The notes: generated from the letters alone by a model not told the origin. Positions 35,925-47,731 are shown, counted from the first letter of the stretch. The stretch is DNA of 64,000 nt from Pollenia angustigena (GCA_930367215.1 OV884059.1:19802945-19866944), one strand, 5' to 3'. Numbers and translations: made by a program.

Positions 35925-37271
35925 TTAAATATTGCTTCTATCTTCGGTTGTAGCAATATCGTGCGTTTTCATATGCTGATTTACGCCAGTTTTGTGTTTA
36001 AAAGTTTTGCCGCATAATTTACAAGCATAATTTCTAACATCATTGTGAACAACTTTATGCTGTTTTAATGCTCTTTTTGTAATAAAAGCTTTATTACATA
36101 TATCACATATATAAGAGCGTATATTCATGTGAGAATTCATGTGATCATCGTGTCGCATTTTTGAATAGAATCCTTGAGAACAAATGTTGCACGTATGTAG
36201 ATAACGTTTTTCGTGTCGTCTACGGTGATTACTTAATGTTTGTAGAAATCTAAATGAATCGCCGCACATTTCGCAACAATAAGGCTTATCACCAGTATGA
36301 ATACGCATGTGCAATCTTAAATTAGTGTAGTTAACAAACTTTTTACCGCATTCTTTACAAATATAGTTGAGATCCTCGAAGTGACGTTTTGCATGACTTG
36401 TATAGACATTTACCCTCTTAAAAGTTTTATTGCATTGAGAACAAGAAAAAGGCATCGTACCATCATGGCTAGATATATGCATTTTAAAATGTAGCGGACT
36501 AATAGATTCGCCACCACATACAGAACATTTCAAGGGAGGAACATGATCATACAGAAACATTAAACGTTCGTAATGATCATTTTTAATATGTTCGATTTTT
36601 TCAGTTTTCTCTGTTTTGTTTGATTTTCTCATATTTAATATTCTACGTTTTTCTCTAGAGAAGTTATTATGAATTGTGCGTAAATATTGTTCTAAAATAT
36701 TTTCATTAATTTTTAAATTTACATTAGTTTCTAGTTGTTTCAGCATTTCCATTATACTTTCATGACGTTTATTTTTGCAATGATTTTCAATTAGATTGGA
36801 ATTCCAAAGATGGGGTAAATTTTGATAAATTTCTAAAATTTTAACTATTTGTTCAGACAACAGAATAGGCTGATTCGGACCTAAAATCTCCAGAGAAAAA
36901 TTTTCCAAATATGGTTTGATGAAGTTAAGTTGCGTTAAATACCGAGGCTTGACATATAATTGTCTTTTATTGTCATCTTTTTCTTGAGCTCTGTGCAAAT
37001 CGTCCTGAAACTTTCGATACAAATGAACAATAACCGCAGAAACTTGGCTTCCATTTATATTTATGTTATGATTAGTATTAAGATCTTGAGCAATTTTCAC
37101 CATGTACTCTCTCCTACTTAATTTATTTCCAAAAAATGGCATGGTTTTGTTCCACAATTGAGGATGATCCTTAAAAGCTGCAATTAAAACTTTAACATTT
37201 TCTTCCGATTTCATAAAAGTGCTTACAAAAGACGGGGAAACACCGTTAGTACTAGAAGGTTTTTGAATGCT
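35925..37271 (-). CDS. Gene 1, exon 3: two MADF-like repeats and seven C2H2 zinc fingers
   Basis: This exon encodes residues 175-622 of the predicted protein and ends at TAA 35925-35927. It enters after acceptor TTTTAG (37272-37273) as SIQKPSSTNG. The first MADF-like repeat (LIAAFKDHPQLWN, about residues 199-293) and the second (ILEIYQNLPHLWN, about 315-420) are DNA-binding or protein-contact modules of the Adf-1 type. Seven C2H2 fingers follow from about residue 423 to 608, for example CKECGKKFVNYTNLRLHMRIH (CX2CX12HX3H spacing), with TGDKPY-like linkers weakly kept. The frame is intact. The likely role is a nuclear sequence-specific regulator; its targets cannot be told. I do not assign a gene symbol. 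Confidence 0.93.
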   Translation of the reverse strand, partial: SIQKPSSTNGVSPSFVSTFMKSEENVKVLIAAFKDHPQLWNKTMPFFGNKLSRREYMVKIAQDLNTNHNININGSQVSAVIVHLYRKFQDDLHRAQEKDDNKRQLYVKPRYLTQLNFIKPYLENFSLEILGPNQPILLSEQIVKILEIYQNLPHLWNSNLIENHCKNKRHESIMEMLKQLETNVNLKINENILEQYLRTIHNNFSREKRRILNMRKSNKTEKTEKIEHIKNDHYERLMFLYDHVPPLKCSVCGGESISPLHFKMHISSHDGTMPFSCSQCNKTFKRVNVYTSHAKRHFEDLNYICKECGKKFVNYTNLRLHMRIHTGDKPYCCEMCGDSFRFLQTLSNHRRRHEKRYLHTCNICSQGFYSKMRHDDHMNSHMNIRSYICDICNKAFITKRALKQHKVVHNDVRNYACKLCGKTFKHKTGVNQHMKTHDIATTEDRSNI

Positions 37272-37330
37272 CTAAAATTTAAAACAATTAATAATAAAAT
37301 GTTTTATGTAACAGTTAAACTTATACTTGC
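37272..37330 (-). other. Gene 1 intron 2, a GC-AG intron of 59 bp
   Basis: The donor is AAG|GCAAGT and the acceptor TTTTAG|AGC. The frame is phase 0 on both sides. The GC donor matches the strong AG|GCAAGT consensus needed for GC introns and is also present in the paralogue at 11824. Confidence 0.85.
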
Positions 37331-37549
37331 CTTAACTTCTTCCGGCTCTGTTTCTTGCGAGACACATTCATCTTGACTTTCTAAAGATATTTCGCTATCC
37401 TCGATATCTTCATTTAAATGTTTCGTTCTTTTGAATTGTGCAGAAGTTTCTAATTCAAAGTTTTTTGTTTCATAATAGTTATCAGGTTCTATTTTAATTA
37501 TTAATTCGCCAATCTCGGCCTCATTTTTGACAACAATTAAAGGATCTTC
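37331..37549 (-). CDS. Gene 1, exon 2: acidic linker
   Basis: This is a 219-nt exon between acceptor TTTTCAG (just right of 37549) and the GC donor at 37329-37330. It encodes 73 residues (EDPLIVVKNEAEI, IKIEPDNYYE, SEISLESQDECVSQETE). IKIEPD is a typical SUMO-acceptor context (psi-K-x-E) often seen in zinc-finger linkers. Length and phase equal those of gene 2 exon 2. It joins exon 1 to exon 3 without a frame change. Confidence 0.88.
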
Positions 37550-38304
37550 CTGAAAATAATACAATATTTCGTTTAATATTTAAAATTAATATATTATTTG
37601 AATGCTAAATATATAGGTATATTAATTTAATATCATTTAAAATATCAGTAATATTTTTTAGCCAGATCGGTTCACAAAACGCTGAGATATAAAAAAAAAA
37701 TAACACGAATTGATCTTAATTTTACTTACAAATCTCTAATGTTCGCCTATAAACCCTCAGTTTTTGTAACCTCCTTACAATTTGTGAACATGCCCGTATA
37801 ATTCAGGAATTGATTTTAATACCGCTCGAAATTTACCACACCTTTTAAAAATTATCGTTTTGAAATCGATCGATTTTCAGCGCACACTTAATTATTTGAT
37901 ATTAATTAAAATTTAAATTGTTTACATATAATTGGTGCTCCCAAATAGTTAGATTTTTGTACACAATTAAGTTTAGAAGCCAAGTCGAGCTTTTTTAAAC
38001 CAAATCGTTTAGTAAAAAATTCAAAGATAAAATACACTCGAAAGTTCGTTCGGCATTTTATGAATACATCTTATAAGTCTTGGCCCAAATAAACTCAACT
38101 AGCAATTATTTATAAACGTTTTTAATTTTTGCAAAATTTGCATGTTTAAGCGTTATTTATTTATTTAATTAAGTCTATGGTTACAATCCTTACAGACTAA
38201 ATATTGAATTTAACAATTTTTCTTAATATAACTGCAGTTACATGTTTCAACTTAAAATAATATGTATTTTGTTTAATAACATCAACATTTAAAGAAAAAT
38301 CTAT

Positions 38305-38431
38305 CAGCCCAATTATGAATAAAAATTCCCCGGGAGTTTTTTCCCTTTTCCCATTTTTACAATTGAATTAACATAGGAAAAATGGGAGAAGGGAGAAAAC
38401 TCCCGGGGAATTTTTATTCATAATAGGGCTG
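38305..38431. mobile_element. 127-bp palindromic MITE family, copy 1
   Basis: The hairpin runs CAGCCCAATTATGAATAAAA to ATAGGGCTG around AATTCCCCGGGAG arms, with TAT on both sides. Copies 2 and 3 are at 56553-56679 and 57345-57473. Confidence 0.82.
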
Positions 38432-39472
38432 TATAAAAATTAAATATTTCATTAAAACAACAACATCATTTCCTAAACGAATCTGACATCTCGTAGTTTG
38501 TTTGAAAAGTTTTATCATATAGCGGGTGATTGAATCGTAATGTGTGTTGCAGAACATTCAATGATATTTTACTTAAAAGAAAATCTGATAAAACATTTCC
38601 GTTTAAAAGATTTACAAGAAATGAAACGTGAAGCATAAGCATAAGGACCCAAGTGAGTAATACTCAAAAATTTTTATTTTTGACATTATTGCATCATTTT
38701 GGCTCCGCACGAATTACTCCACTTTATTTTTGGGCTATTCTTGACATTTTTAAACAAACTTAAGTTTCTGATAGCCTGCCGAAAGGCGAACAAACTCAAT
38801 TTATTATTTTAGAATGCCAGTCTACTATTCAAGGGGTTCATGACTGCTTCCCTTGGATCTGCGCGTAACTGAAAGAAGGGGTTTTGATTCTTGTATTTAT
38901 CACAAACTTTTCTAAAAAGTATAAAATTCAACTATCAAATTATTAAAATACTTAAGAAATATATCTGTGGCTTGGTGCTAAAAGATCCAACAACAATATT
39001 TTTCTGTTTTGAGTTAATCATTGCATTAGGTGAAACAGCCAATGTCAAATTTACCCCAGAACAGATTTATAAGTGTTTTGCTAGCCAACGTCACTATGAA
39101 CAGTGGCTGGTCGTAGTGGGCAGGAAATCGGTTATTGTATATTCCATTACTTACATGATCTTAAAAAAATAGTAGTGTCCGACCGAAGTAACTTTTTAAC
39201 AAGGACCCTAAATAATAATTATGCTAATTTTTCTGGTACCAAAAAATTGCCACTTTTAAGAAATATTCTAAAAAAATTTCTCATAATTATTATGTATAAT
39301 GAAAATAAATATTTGTTAAACATAATTATTATAAATTTATTTCTCTTACAGATAACTATTACTAAAGATTTTTATTGTTTTTATTTACGATAATAATTAT
39401 TTTGAATATTTTTTTGATATTAATTGTTTTATTTTTGCAGATTATGCATGTGCATATATACACACACTTTTA

Positions 39473-39609
39473 CAGCCAGGCCCACGATATCACACGTTAA
39501 CGTTCGCATAGAAAATTACATTTCAAACAAAAACAAATTTAAAAATTGTTTTTGTTTTAAATGTAATTTTCTATGCGAACGTTAACGTGTGACATCGTGG
39601 CCCTGGCTA
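39473..39609. mobile_element. Palindromic MITE, copy 2 (TTA duplication)
   Basis: Same hairpin as 34708-34845 (CAGCCAGGCCCACGATATCA at the left). TTA lies at 39470-39472 and 39610-39612. Confidence 0.88.
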
Positions 39610-39810
39610 TTAAATTAGTTATAACTGTTATGTTATTTCTTATTCATAACTATTAAAAATAATTAGTAATATATCTATCGAATAGTAATAGTTATGTTTG
39701 AGAAATACTTTTATTTGATACCCATAATAGTTATCGTCAATTTTTAAAAATAAAAATTTGAGATAATAATTATTCTTAATAAATAAAATATAAATTTATT
39801 TGTAATAATA

Positions 39811-40524
39811 AGGGTATTCATTTCAGTTTTTTTATTTGTTGGAAAAATGGAAAAGTGGAAAAATGTAATTTTTATTACAACAACCACAAGAAAAAAAATT
39901 CCACCAAAAGTTACATTTTTATCAGACTATAACCAAGTGTAAAAAAGTCAGGATAAAAAGTTGTAATTTTCCGCTTTAAACGTCAAACGAAATGATGTTG
40001 CCATTCATAAAAAATTGCTAATTTTTAATACAAAGTACGAAAAATTGCATCTCTTTTTATAAACTCTTGAATTGTACAACTCTGATTTTAAAAATTATTT
40101 TTTATAGTTACAACATTTCATAGATAACTTCTTTTTCATTTAATCTTTCAAAAAGAAAAATTCATATTAAGTATGTGTTTAATGAAAAAAGTTATTAAAA
40201 AAAAGAAATGGGTTCAAAAAAATTGACAGAAGCTGAAGTTAATAAAATACTCGACTTTTTGGCAGACAATCGCCATTTTGAGTAACTTTTTGTAGTCGAA
40301 TATTATGATAAAAATAACACCAATCACTTCGTTTTAAATTTAATAATCAATTAATTCACTTTTAACACTTTTGTTCGGCATCTTGGAAAATATCAATTAC
40401 TTCCACGAATTTTTTGACAGATTTTTTGACAGTTTGTAAAAAAAAAAACCCGTTCACGTCAATAAGAGTGTAATTTTTCTTTTTTCCATTTTTCCAACCA
40501 AAAAAAAATTGAAATGAATACCCT
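39811..40524. mobile_element. 0.7-kb TIR element, possibly hAT
   Basis: The ends AGGGTATTCATTTCAGTTTT and AATTGAAATGAATACCCT are inverted repeats extending about 40 bp with gaps. Flanks TAATAATA and TAATTATT agree at 6 of 8 bases, possibly a decayed 8-bp hAT duplication. No transposase is recognised. Confidence 0.65.
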
Positions 40525-40670
40525 TAATTATTCGCAATTTTTATCGAATAAAAGTTATAACTATTAAGTCCTTGCTTTTTAATGTAGGACTGATAAAGAT
40601 CTCTCTGTTCTACAGGGAGTCTTCTGTCTCTATTACCTTTTGTGTATTCTTTGGAATATTCTCACACACT

Positions 40671-41210
40671 TTCAAAATAAAACCTGTAGTAATTAACTGC
40701 TCTTCATTTATAAAGTTGAACATATCATAGCAATTTAACTTTTAAACATTGTTAGCAAATTTTCGCTTTATCTTCATTTAAACATTAAACATCATCGCCA
40801 ACTTTTTTTTTTATTAATTATAATCCATAAAAGAAAGAAACGCCAAAAATGTTGATAAACAAATTTCACTTTTAAAACAAAAAATAAAAATCAAAATATG
40901 TAAGAAATTAAAAACAAAGAGGAAGAGTAAAAATAACATTTTTTTCAAAATAAAACCTGTAGTAATTAACTGCTCTTCATTAATAAAGTTGAACATATCA
41001 TAGCAATTTAACTTTTAAACATTGTTAGCAAATTTTCGCTTTATCTTCATTTAAACATTAAACATCATCGCCAACTTTTTTTTTATTAATTATAATCCAT
41101 AAAAGAAAGAAACGCCAAAAATGTTGATAAACAAATTTCACTTTTAAAACAAAAAATAAAAATATGTAAGAAATTAAAAACAAAGAGGAAGAGTAAAAAT
41201 AACATTTTTT
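40671..41210. repeat. 270-bp tandem duplication
   Basis: 40671-40943 and 40944-41210 are nearly identical head-to-tail copies (both begin TTCAAAATAAAACCTGTAGT). The second differs mainly by short deletions. No coding role is seen. Confidence 0.85.
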
Positions 41211-41443
41211 TTTTATCCGACTCTTGTCAATGGCTTAGGGTATCACAAAAGGACCGCTATAAGGACCCAAGTAAGCCGTCCTCGTGTTGAACCTTACATA
41301 ACCTAATGGTATAAAAAAAGTTTAACCTTTGGAAAAAATCGGTCAAATTAATGCCGAACACCGATTATTGACTGATTAGCAGTTTTTGACCGATACCGAA
41401 GCCGATTAATAGTCGGACACTAAAAAATAATAATATACATACA

Positions 41444-42708
41444 CTAGCTTAACCCGGTGCGCTTCGCAACACTGCTTTAACCACTTTATCGATTGAGAGA
41501 TATTTAATATATGCATCCTATGGAAGGTATTTCTCCCCTGCGCCTACCCGCTTTATTTTTATATTTAAAAGTGTAGTATACCATAAGAGTGACTTCTACA
41601 AAGTTTGAACATTATCACTTTAACAGTTTTTAGGATATCCGATATTAAACATTGGCGTCCTATGGAGTGTAACACTTCCCCCGCTGCTATTTAAATTTTG
41701 GGACTCAGAGGATCCTACTACCAAAAGTTCAACAAAATGCTTGCAGCGGCTCTTATTAATATTTCTATCTATGAGGGGAACTGCTCCTCCTCTGTCTACC
41801 CCGCCCATAACTATATTGAAATTTAAAGTTTGCCATAATAGTAGTTTTAACTACGTTTGAAGACTCGCCCTTTAATAGTTCTTCAGTTGAGCGATATTTA
41901 ATATATACATCCTATGAGAGGTATTCCCCCCTGCGCCTACCCGCTTTATTTTTATTTTCAATAGTGTAGTATACCATATTAGTGACTTCTACAAAGTTTG
42001 AACATTCTCCCTATAACAGTTCTTAAGATATGCGATATTAAACATTGGCGTCCTATGGGGAAAACCACTTCCCCCACTGCTACTTTATTTCAATTTTGGG
42101 ACTCAGAAGATCCTACTACCAAAATTTCAACAAAATGCGTGCAGTGGCTCGCTCTTATTAATATTTCTATCTATGAGGGGTACTGCGCCTCCCCTGTCTC
42201 TCCCGCTAATTTTTATATTGAAATTTATAGTTTACTATAATAGTAGCTTTAACCACGTTTGAAGACTCTCCCTTTAAAAGTTCTTCAGTTGATCGATATT
42301 TAATGTATGCATCCTATGGGAGGGATTTCCCCCCCTGCGCCTACCCGCTTTATTTTTATTTTCAAAAGTGTAGTATACCATAAGAGTGACTTCTAGAAAG
42401 TTTGAACATTCTCGCTATTACAGTTCTTAAGATATGCGATGTTAAACATTGGCGTCCTATGGGGGATTCCAATACCCCCGCTGCTATTTTATTTCAATTT
42501 CGGGGCTCAGAAGATCCTACTACAAAAAGTTCAGCAAAATGCGTCCAGCGGCTCTTAAGATATGCGATAATTAATATTGGCATTCTATGGGGGGTACCAA
42601 TTCCCCTGCCCCTATCGAAAAAATAAGTAGCCTATTTTATTTTTAGGGCTGACGTGAAGTTACTGTAAAAATTTCAGGAAAATCGGTTCAGTAGTTTCGG
42701 AGTCTATA
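41444..42708 (-). mobile_element. Non-autonomous Helitron B, right (5') end truncated
   Basis: The copy is closely similar to Helitron A (18951-20273) and has the same 3' terminus CTAGCTTAACCCGGTGCGCT as read on the plus strand, preceded by A. It lacks the TCTATATATATA end: similarity stops after TTCGGAGTCTATAA at about 42708. Non-coding. Confidence 0.85.
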
Positions 42709-43739
42709 ACCATAAATAGTTCAACAAAATAACCACAATACTGATTATTAATTAATAGATTTTTTACTTTTTCTTTTTGTTTTTATGGCTAAAAACTACT
42801 TGTTTATGTTCACGGTTTTAATTACTTTTATAGTTTTAGTGAACTGAATATTTTTTTTCGATTTTCAGTTAGTATTTTGTTAGGGCTGTATATTACAATT
42901 AACAACTTTAAGCTTGCTTAAAATTTTGAAACAAAAGGTAAGGTATTGATCAAAATTGTCTCGGTAAAACCTAAGCAATATACATAATTCACTTACTTTC
43001 ATGTAACTAATTTTATATAATTACTTAAAACGGCAAATCTATATATATAAAAAGAAGTGTACACTTTGATGTCACCACTAACTGCAAAAACGGGTCGACT
43101 GATTTAAACCAAAATTTAAGGGTACTTTGGGGATAGTCTGTATATGGTTTGTGTGTAGTTTGCACGAAATCGGTCCAGTGGTTCCGGAGATAAGGCATTT
43201 AGATTTTCCTTTATATTATTCCCATACAAATGCCAACAAAACGCCTTTCATTTTCCATATTATGATTTTTTATTGTCACTCGAAAAGTTACCAAACAATG
43301 TATCGTAATGTCTTATGTGCGCAACGACATTCGGAATAGATCTTAATGTATATTTAGTATCGCTAGAGGTCGTAAATTAGGGCAAAACGGGTAAAAGCTC
43401 CCCCTCCCAACATCTTCTTAACTAATCAACCGATTTTCTTGAAATTTGGCAGGTAAAAAGTGTAACATTTATTATTTAGGGCGTGAAATAGGGCGAGGGG
43501 TCATTGTAACAATTTGGACGTGAGGGGTAAAACCTCCCTCTACCCATGTCTTTTTAATTGATTATCCGATGATCGTTTCAGGTCTTGAAGGAACCAAGGC
43601 TATAAATTTTAACACTTACGGCGTAAAATAAAGCAAAAAGGGTAAAAGCAAGCCCTCCTATACCTTCTTATTTAATTAACCGATTCTTTTGAAAGGTTTA
43701 TGTATTTTTTGACAATTTTTATTCTCCGTTTATTCTTCT

Positions 43740-44085
43740 TCGGCTATGCAATGGTACACGATTGGTCGTTAAACCATTGAATGGTACCATTTTGAATGGT
43801 AAATTCCGGGACGAAAATGTTTTGCTACCACGAATTCCGATGATTGCCATAGAAGTCCTAATTGAATTCAAACGCGTTTAATTTCCTATTAGATTGGCAT
43901 TTGCAATGACAATCAATAAGTCGCAAGGTGTAACGTTGTCTGTTTGAGGCTATGTTTTTCACAAGGACAACTATACGTGGCATGTTCTCGCGTCGGCAAG
44001 CCATCGAGCTTATTTGTGTTGGCTAAAGACGAACTGAAAAAAATCTTACACTCAATTGTTCTTCGTATTAAAAATTTATTATCAG
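43740..44085 (+). pseudogene. Helitron Rep-helicase C-terminal fragment
   Basis: Across short frames the sequence reads CNGTRLVVKPLNGT, ENVLLPRIPMIA, FPIRLAFAMTINKSQGVTLS, then a frameshifted F-KDNYTWH stretch (usual HGQLYVA) and a SSLFVLAKDELKK-like tail. These are the last helicase motifs of Helitron/PIF1-like proteins. Stops and frameshifts make it non-functional. Confidence 0.85.
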
Positions 44086-44320
44086 CCATGTTCTGACAAT
44101 CGCGCGATTTGAAATCGCAAAACGCCAGATTTATTTTATGGTGTTCTGAAACTGGTGCGTTTTGCTTGCGTCCTGCCATAGTTTTTTAAAGTTCCATTGA
44201 ACATACTTTTGCAATTTGAAGTCACCAAACTTCTTGCGATTGCGATTTACACTACACGTATAATGCAATTTCAAGTCAAGATCGCACATGTTAAGCGTTT
44301 TGCGATTGTCAGAACATGCC
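44085..44320. mobile_element. MITE inside Helitron C
   Basis: Inverted ends GCCATGTTCTGACAATCGC and GCGATTGTCAGAACATGC bound about 236 bp that interrupt the helicase relic. A shorter relative with the word GAACATGCCTGA lies near 58210-58278. Confidence 0.6.
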
Positions 44321-44589
44321 CGTATCTCTGTTTGATTTTTATACTTCAGGATAAAAAATACATCACTTTTTTATGTTTAACTTTTGAATATGCAACGAAC
44401 AGAAATTAAGAAACAAATAGCTATTGTTTTTTTTCATCGCCAATCATGGTATAAAGCGCTTTATTCCTCTTTCTTTCACTAAAAATAATTTATGTGGCAA
44501 AACAACGTTTGCCGGGACAGCTAGTAATTACCAAAAATAGCGTAAATGTTATAATTTTTTTTTTGGCGTTTTCGTACTTACGTACTAAG

Positions 44590-45470
44590 TTTGTCATTCC
44601 TGGTGAAACTGTTTTAATATTCATCTAAGACCCCATAAAGTACATTTATTCTAGGTCCTTGAGTAATTCTAAATCGATTAAGCCATGTCCATCTGTCTAT
44701 CCGTCTGTTGTCACTTTCAAACGACTCAAAAGGGAATATAAATATTGGCATCAAATTGTTTAGAATTCGCCTAAGCAGTTTGGGATTGAAGTCCAGCACA
44801 ATCGGTTCAGTTGGAAACGAGATATAAATTAAAATGTGGAACAACCACCCTAAAAAATTTATCATTTGGTACAAAAACTAGCATAACTAGTGGCGGAATG
44901 CACATATTGATAAAAGATTATGCACAGATACGTTCTATATGACTAAAAATCATACTGTTACATCGGTCCATAATTAACGATAGGCCTTATATAGTATGCC
45001 TAAAAATGTAACAAATAATGTTATTGTAATACATTAGGTCCGTCACAGTTTTATATGACTAGAAATCACACTGTCAATTTTCGTGATTATCAGTCCATAT
45101 TTTACCATAGGCCCCATATAAAACCTACTCTTGAAAAACAGTACGTCTAAAGCCCTAACAAATAATGCTATTTTTATAAATTTAGAAACCAAAATACGAT
45201 ACGACTAGAAATTACACTGTCAACTATCGTGCAGATCAATCCATAACTTACCATAGGCCCCATAAAAAGCATACTCTCGGAAAAAGCTTTAGAACGCGTA
45301 ATACCGTAAAATGTTCAATCTGTGTTCTATTATAATAACATATGGTCAGTCAAAGTTTTATAAGACTATAAATTACTTGTTCAAATTTTGTGAAGATCGG
45401 CCCATAATTTACCATATGACCCATATAAAGACCACTTCGGAAATATTCTAACTGTAGGTGGAGGCTATCA
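44590..45470. repeat. INE-1/DINE-1-like Helitron relic
   Basis: Same family as 25490-26395: GACCCCATAAAGTACATTTA, AAGCCATGTCCATCTGTCTA, ACAATCGGTTCAGTTGG and several degenerate internal units with GGCCCCATA. Non-coding. Confidence 0.78.
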
Positions 45471-45475
45471 AAAAT

Positions 45476-45536
45476 CCCGCCAAATTAAATATTAAGCGGT
45501 TTCTAGAGGTTTTGACGTCCGATTTGGCGGGAAATG
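45476..45536. promoter_or_regulatory. Inverted pair of E2F-like sites
   Basis: TCCCGCCAAAT and ATTTGGCGGGAA face each other about 40 bp apart. Each fits the E2F core (TTTSSCGC-like). No gene start is seen close by, so this may be chance or a terminal repeat. Confidence 0.3.
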
Positions 45537-45568
45537 ATTAAAAAAAGTTGGCAACAGTGATTGTATTA

Positions 45569-45690
45569 GAGGGAGTTTACACGGTGTCTTTTCAGACGTG
45601 TGTAACAAACACGTTTGTTTTGTTTTTGGGCGATTTGGGTAGAGAAGAAAGAGGGGTTGCCAAACAGACATGAAATGATTTTTCATGTTT
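45569..45690. repeat. Half-copy of the 24765-25052 MITE
   Basis: AGAGGGAGTTTACACGGTGT and the following AACAAACACGTTTGTTTTG and GGGGTTGCCAAACAGACATG match the MITE at 24765. The right half is missing. Confidence 0.6.
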
Positions 45691-45942
45691 GGTTATGCAT
45701 ATTTCTAGTGTAAAAAGCACTGTACAAATGTAATGTTAAAATTGTTGTGCATAATTTCACTTCAACGCAACTGTAATGACTTGCATTTTCGATTAAGACT
45801 TAAAGTATACATTAGTATATTGATGTATAATAGCTCTATTAAAATTCAGCTATAGTTTTAATGCATATCGTAATTAACTAAATAAATTTAGATAACAATA
45901 ATGCTCGAATGGTCGAGAGCCATCTAGACTTTTGGGCACGAG

Positions 45943-45979
45943 TATAAATACTTGTGAAGGTTGTCATTGTTAGTCAGTT
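45943..45979 (+). promoter_or_regulatory. TATA box plus arthropod initiator (candidate promoter)
   Basis: TATAAATA (45943-45950) lies 33 bp upstream of the A of TCAGTT (45974-45979), the arthropod initiator. No ORF follows convincingly, so the promoter could belong to a solo LTR or a short non-coding transcript. Confidence 0.4.
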
Positions 45980-46428
45980 TTAAGGCTCATATATTTCATT
46001 TGTTTACAGGAAAGCGTTCAAATTTGCTAGTAACATATGTATATCGTCACCTTAAAGACGAAATAACCTATCTGCAGTTTTCAAAAGTTTACAGGAGAGG
46101 AAAAAAACGTTATAAAATTGGAAGATCTAGACACAGCTAATGTTATGTCACTTAGGTTATTTGGATTTGTAAAAATCTGAAACCAAATAACCTATCAGCA
46201 GTTCGAATAAGTATGAATAAATTACAATTTCCTTATACATATGATATACATTAAATAATAACAGTTATAGTTTCTTTTATTTGTTTAAGCAAAAAAAGTA
46301 CTTAATGTTTGTTTAAATTACACTATGCAACTAAATAAAAGATTTATCGTGATTTTTGATGATTTATTTTACTCTTTTTTTAGTGCGTAACGGTCCTCTA
46401 GGTACAAAAACTTTGTCATTTGAAATAT

Positions 46429-47103
46429 CCCAGGCAGAAAAAGACAATCACCACGACGCTGTGCCGACGTTGCAGGGGGTACTATCAACATCAATACAAC
46501 GTACTTTTAACAAAATTTACAATGTTGTCGCAATATTAAAATGATAACGCCAAATGTGCGTCTTCCGACTAGTGTTGTCACAGTACTGTAAATTTAAATT
46601 TACAATGTTGGATTCACGAATTTACAACGTAGTCACAACCGTCTTCCGACTCTTATTTTCAATATTGTTACAAATATAAATTCGCTAAATAAACAAGCAA
46701 AAATTTGTATGTTTTCTAACCTAAAATAGTGTTTGTGTTTTCATTTTAATACGACACTATTAAATTAATAAGACTTAATTTTTGTTTATACAGCGTTGTA
46801 GCGGCATAGAATTATTATAAAACACGGTATTAGGAAATAAAGGTTTAATTCTTGTATATATTTACAGTGTTGTAGCGGTATAGTTTTATGGCAAATACGA
46901 CTATAAAAAACTAAAGTCGTATATTTGTATTTAGGGTGTTGTACCGCTGTTGAATCTTATTTAAAAACGGTATTAAAAAACTAAGTTGTAATTTTGTATC
47001 TACAGTATTGTGATGGTACCATATTTTTGGTAGAGTCACAATTTTGTATATACAAGGTTGTGGCGGTACATAATATTTAGAAGAGTCGTAATTTCTGCCT
47101 GGG
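46429..47103. mobile_element. 0.68-kb TIR element with internal GTTGTAGCGGTA repeats
   Basis: The ends CCCAGGCAGAAA and TTTCTGCCTGGG are perfect inverted repeats. The right half contains four to five imperfect units of about 80 bp built on TATACAGTGTTGTAGCGGTA. AT flanks both ends. No transposase. Confidence 0.6.
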
Positions 47104-47731
47104 ATTACATGTTTAAAATTTTGCACACATATGCGTTATTAAAAAACTCAATTTTGAAATTATGGCAGATAAGTTATTAGGTCTTTAAAATTACGATATG
47201 CAGAACACATAAATAAAAAATGTGTTTTTGTTTAATCACACAATTCGATTATTCGACATTTTTCACAAACCGGTTTTCGAATATTTCGACAAAATATATG
47301 AACCTTATACATAAATATATTTAAAATACCGATGTATCGATATGCCGATATTTATTTTCAACTATCGATATTTTTAAGAACTCTTTAGAAGAAAATTCAA
47401 AATTTTAGCCGTTTTTGAACGGCTTAGTCATCGTCTTGACTTGCAATTTTCGTTGCAGTAATTCTTGAGTTTATTCTTAAGAGGGGTGAGAATATTGGGA
47501 AGGGGTACATGTGCTCTGCAATTCTGCGTTGATTTGTACATCCGCACTTTTCAACTTGAAGTTGTAATATATCGATACATCGAAATATCGATATTTTTAA
47601 ATAATAAATATCGATAGCCTTCAAAAATATTGCTTCGTTAAGAACGAAAAAGGTATCGAAAAGGGGAAATGAGCGAAATTAAACTTCTTTATTTTACTTT
47701 TCCGTGCTGCATGTGTTAATTTTTGAACTTA
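47104..47731. other. Stretch with several TATCGATA words
   Basis: TATCGATA and one-base variants occur repeatedly between about 47330 and 47625 (for example ACTATCGATATTT, AATATCGATATTT). They match the DREF-site core, but no promoter or gene is evident. Confidence 0.4.

Larger units (their letters stand above)
43038..44524 (+). mobile_element. Helitron C with helicase remnant
   Basis: The element begins TCTATATATATAAAAAGAAG after an A, and ends with a 6-bp stem hairpin (GGCAAA-ACAACG-TTTGCC) and GGGACAGCTAG before T. Both ends fit Helitron rules. Inside (about 43740-44085) lies a broken piece of the Rep-helicase protein, which gives independent support. It shares the TCTATATATATAAAAA start with Helitron A. 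A MITE at about 44085-44320 interrupts it. Confidence 0.88.

Noticed and set aside
38891..39393. Two overlapping ORFs of 93 and 96 codons
   Set aside because: No domain, AT-rich composition, and no splice or promoter context.
40200..40285. Short ORF beginning MGSKKLTEAEVNKILDFL
   Set aside because: It stops after about 25 codons inside a TIR element. It may be a transposase start, but nothing follows to support it.
46356..46544. 62-codon ORF
   Set aside because: It crosses the left end of the TIR element at 46429 and has no recognisable product.
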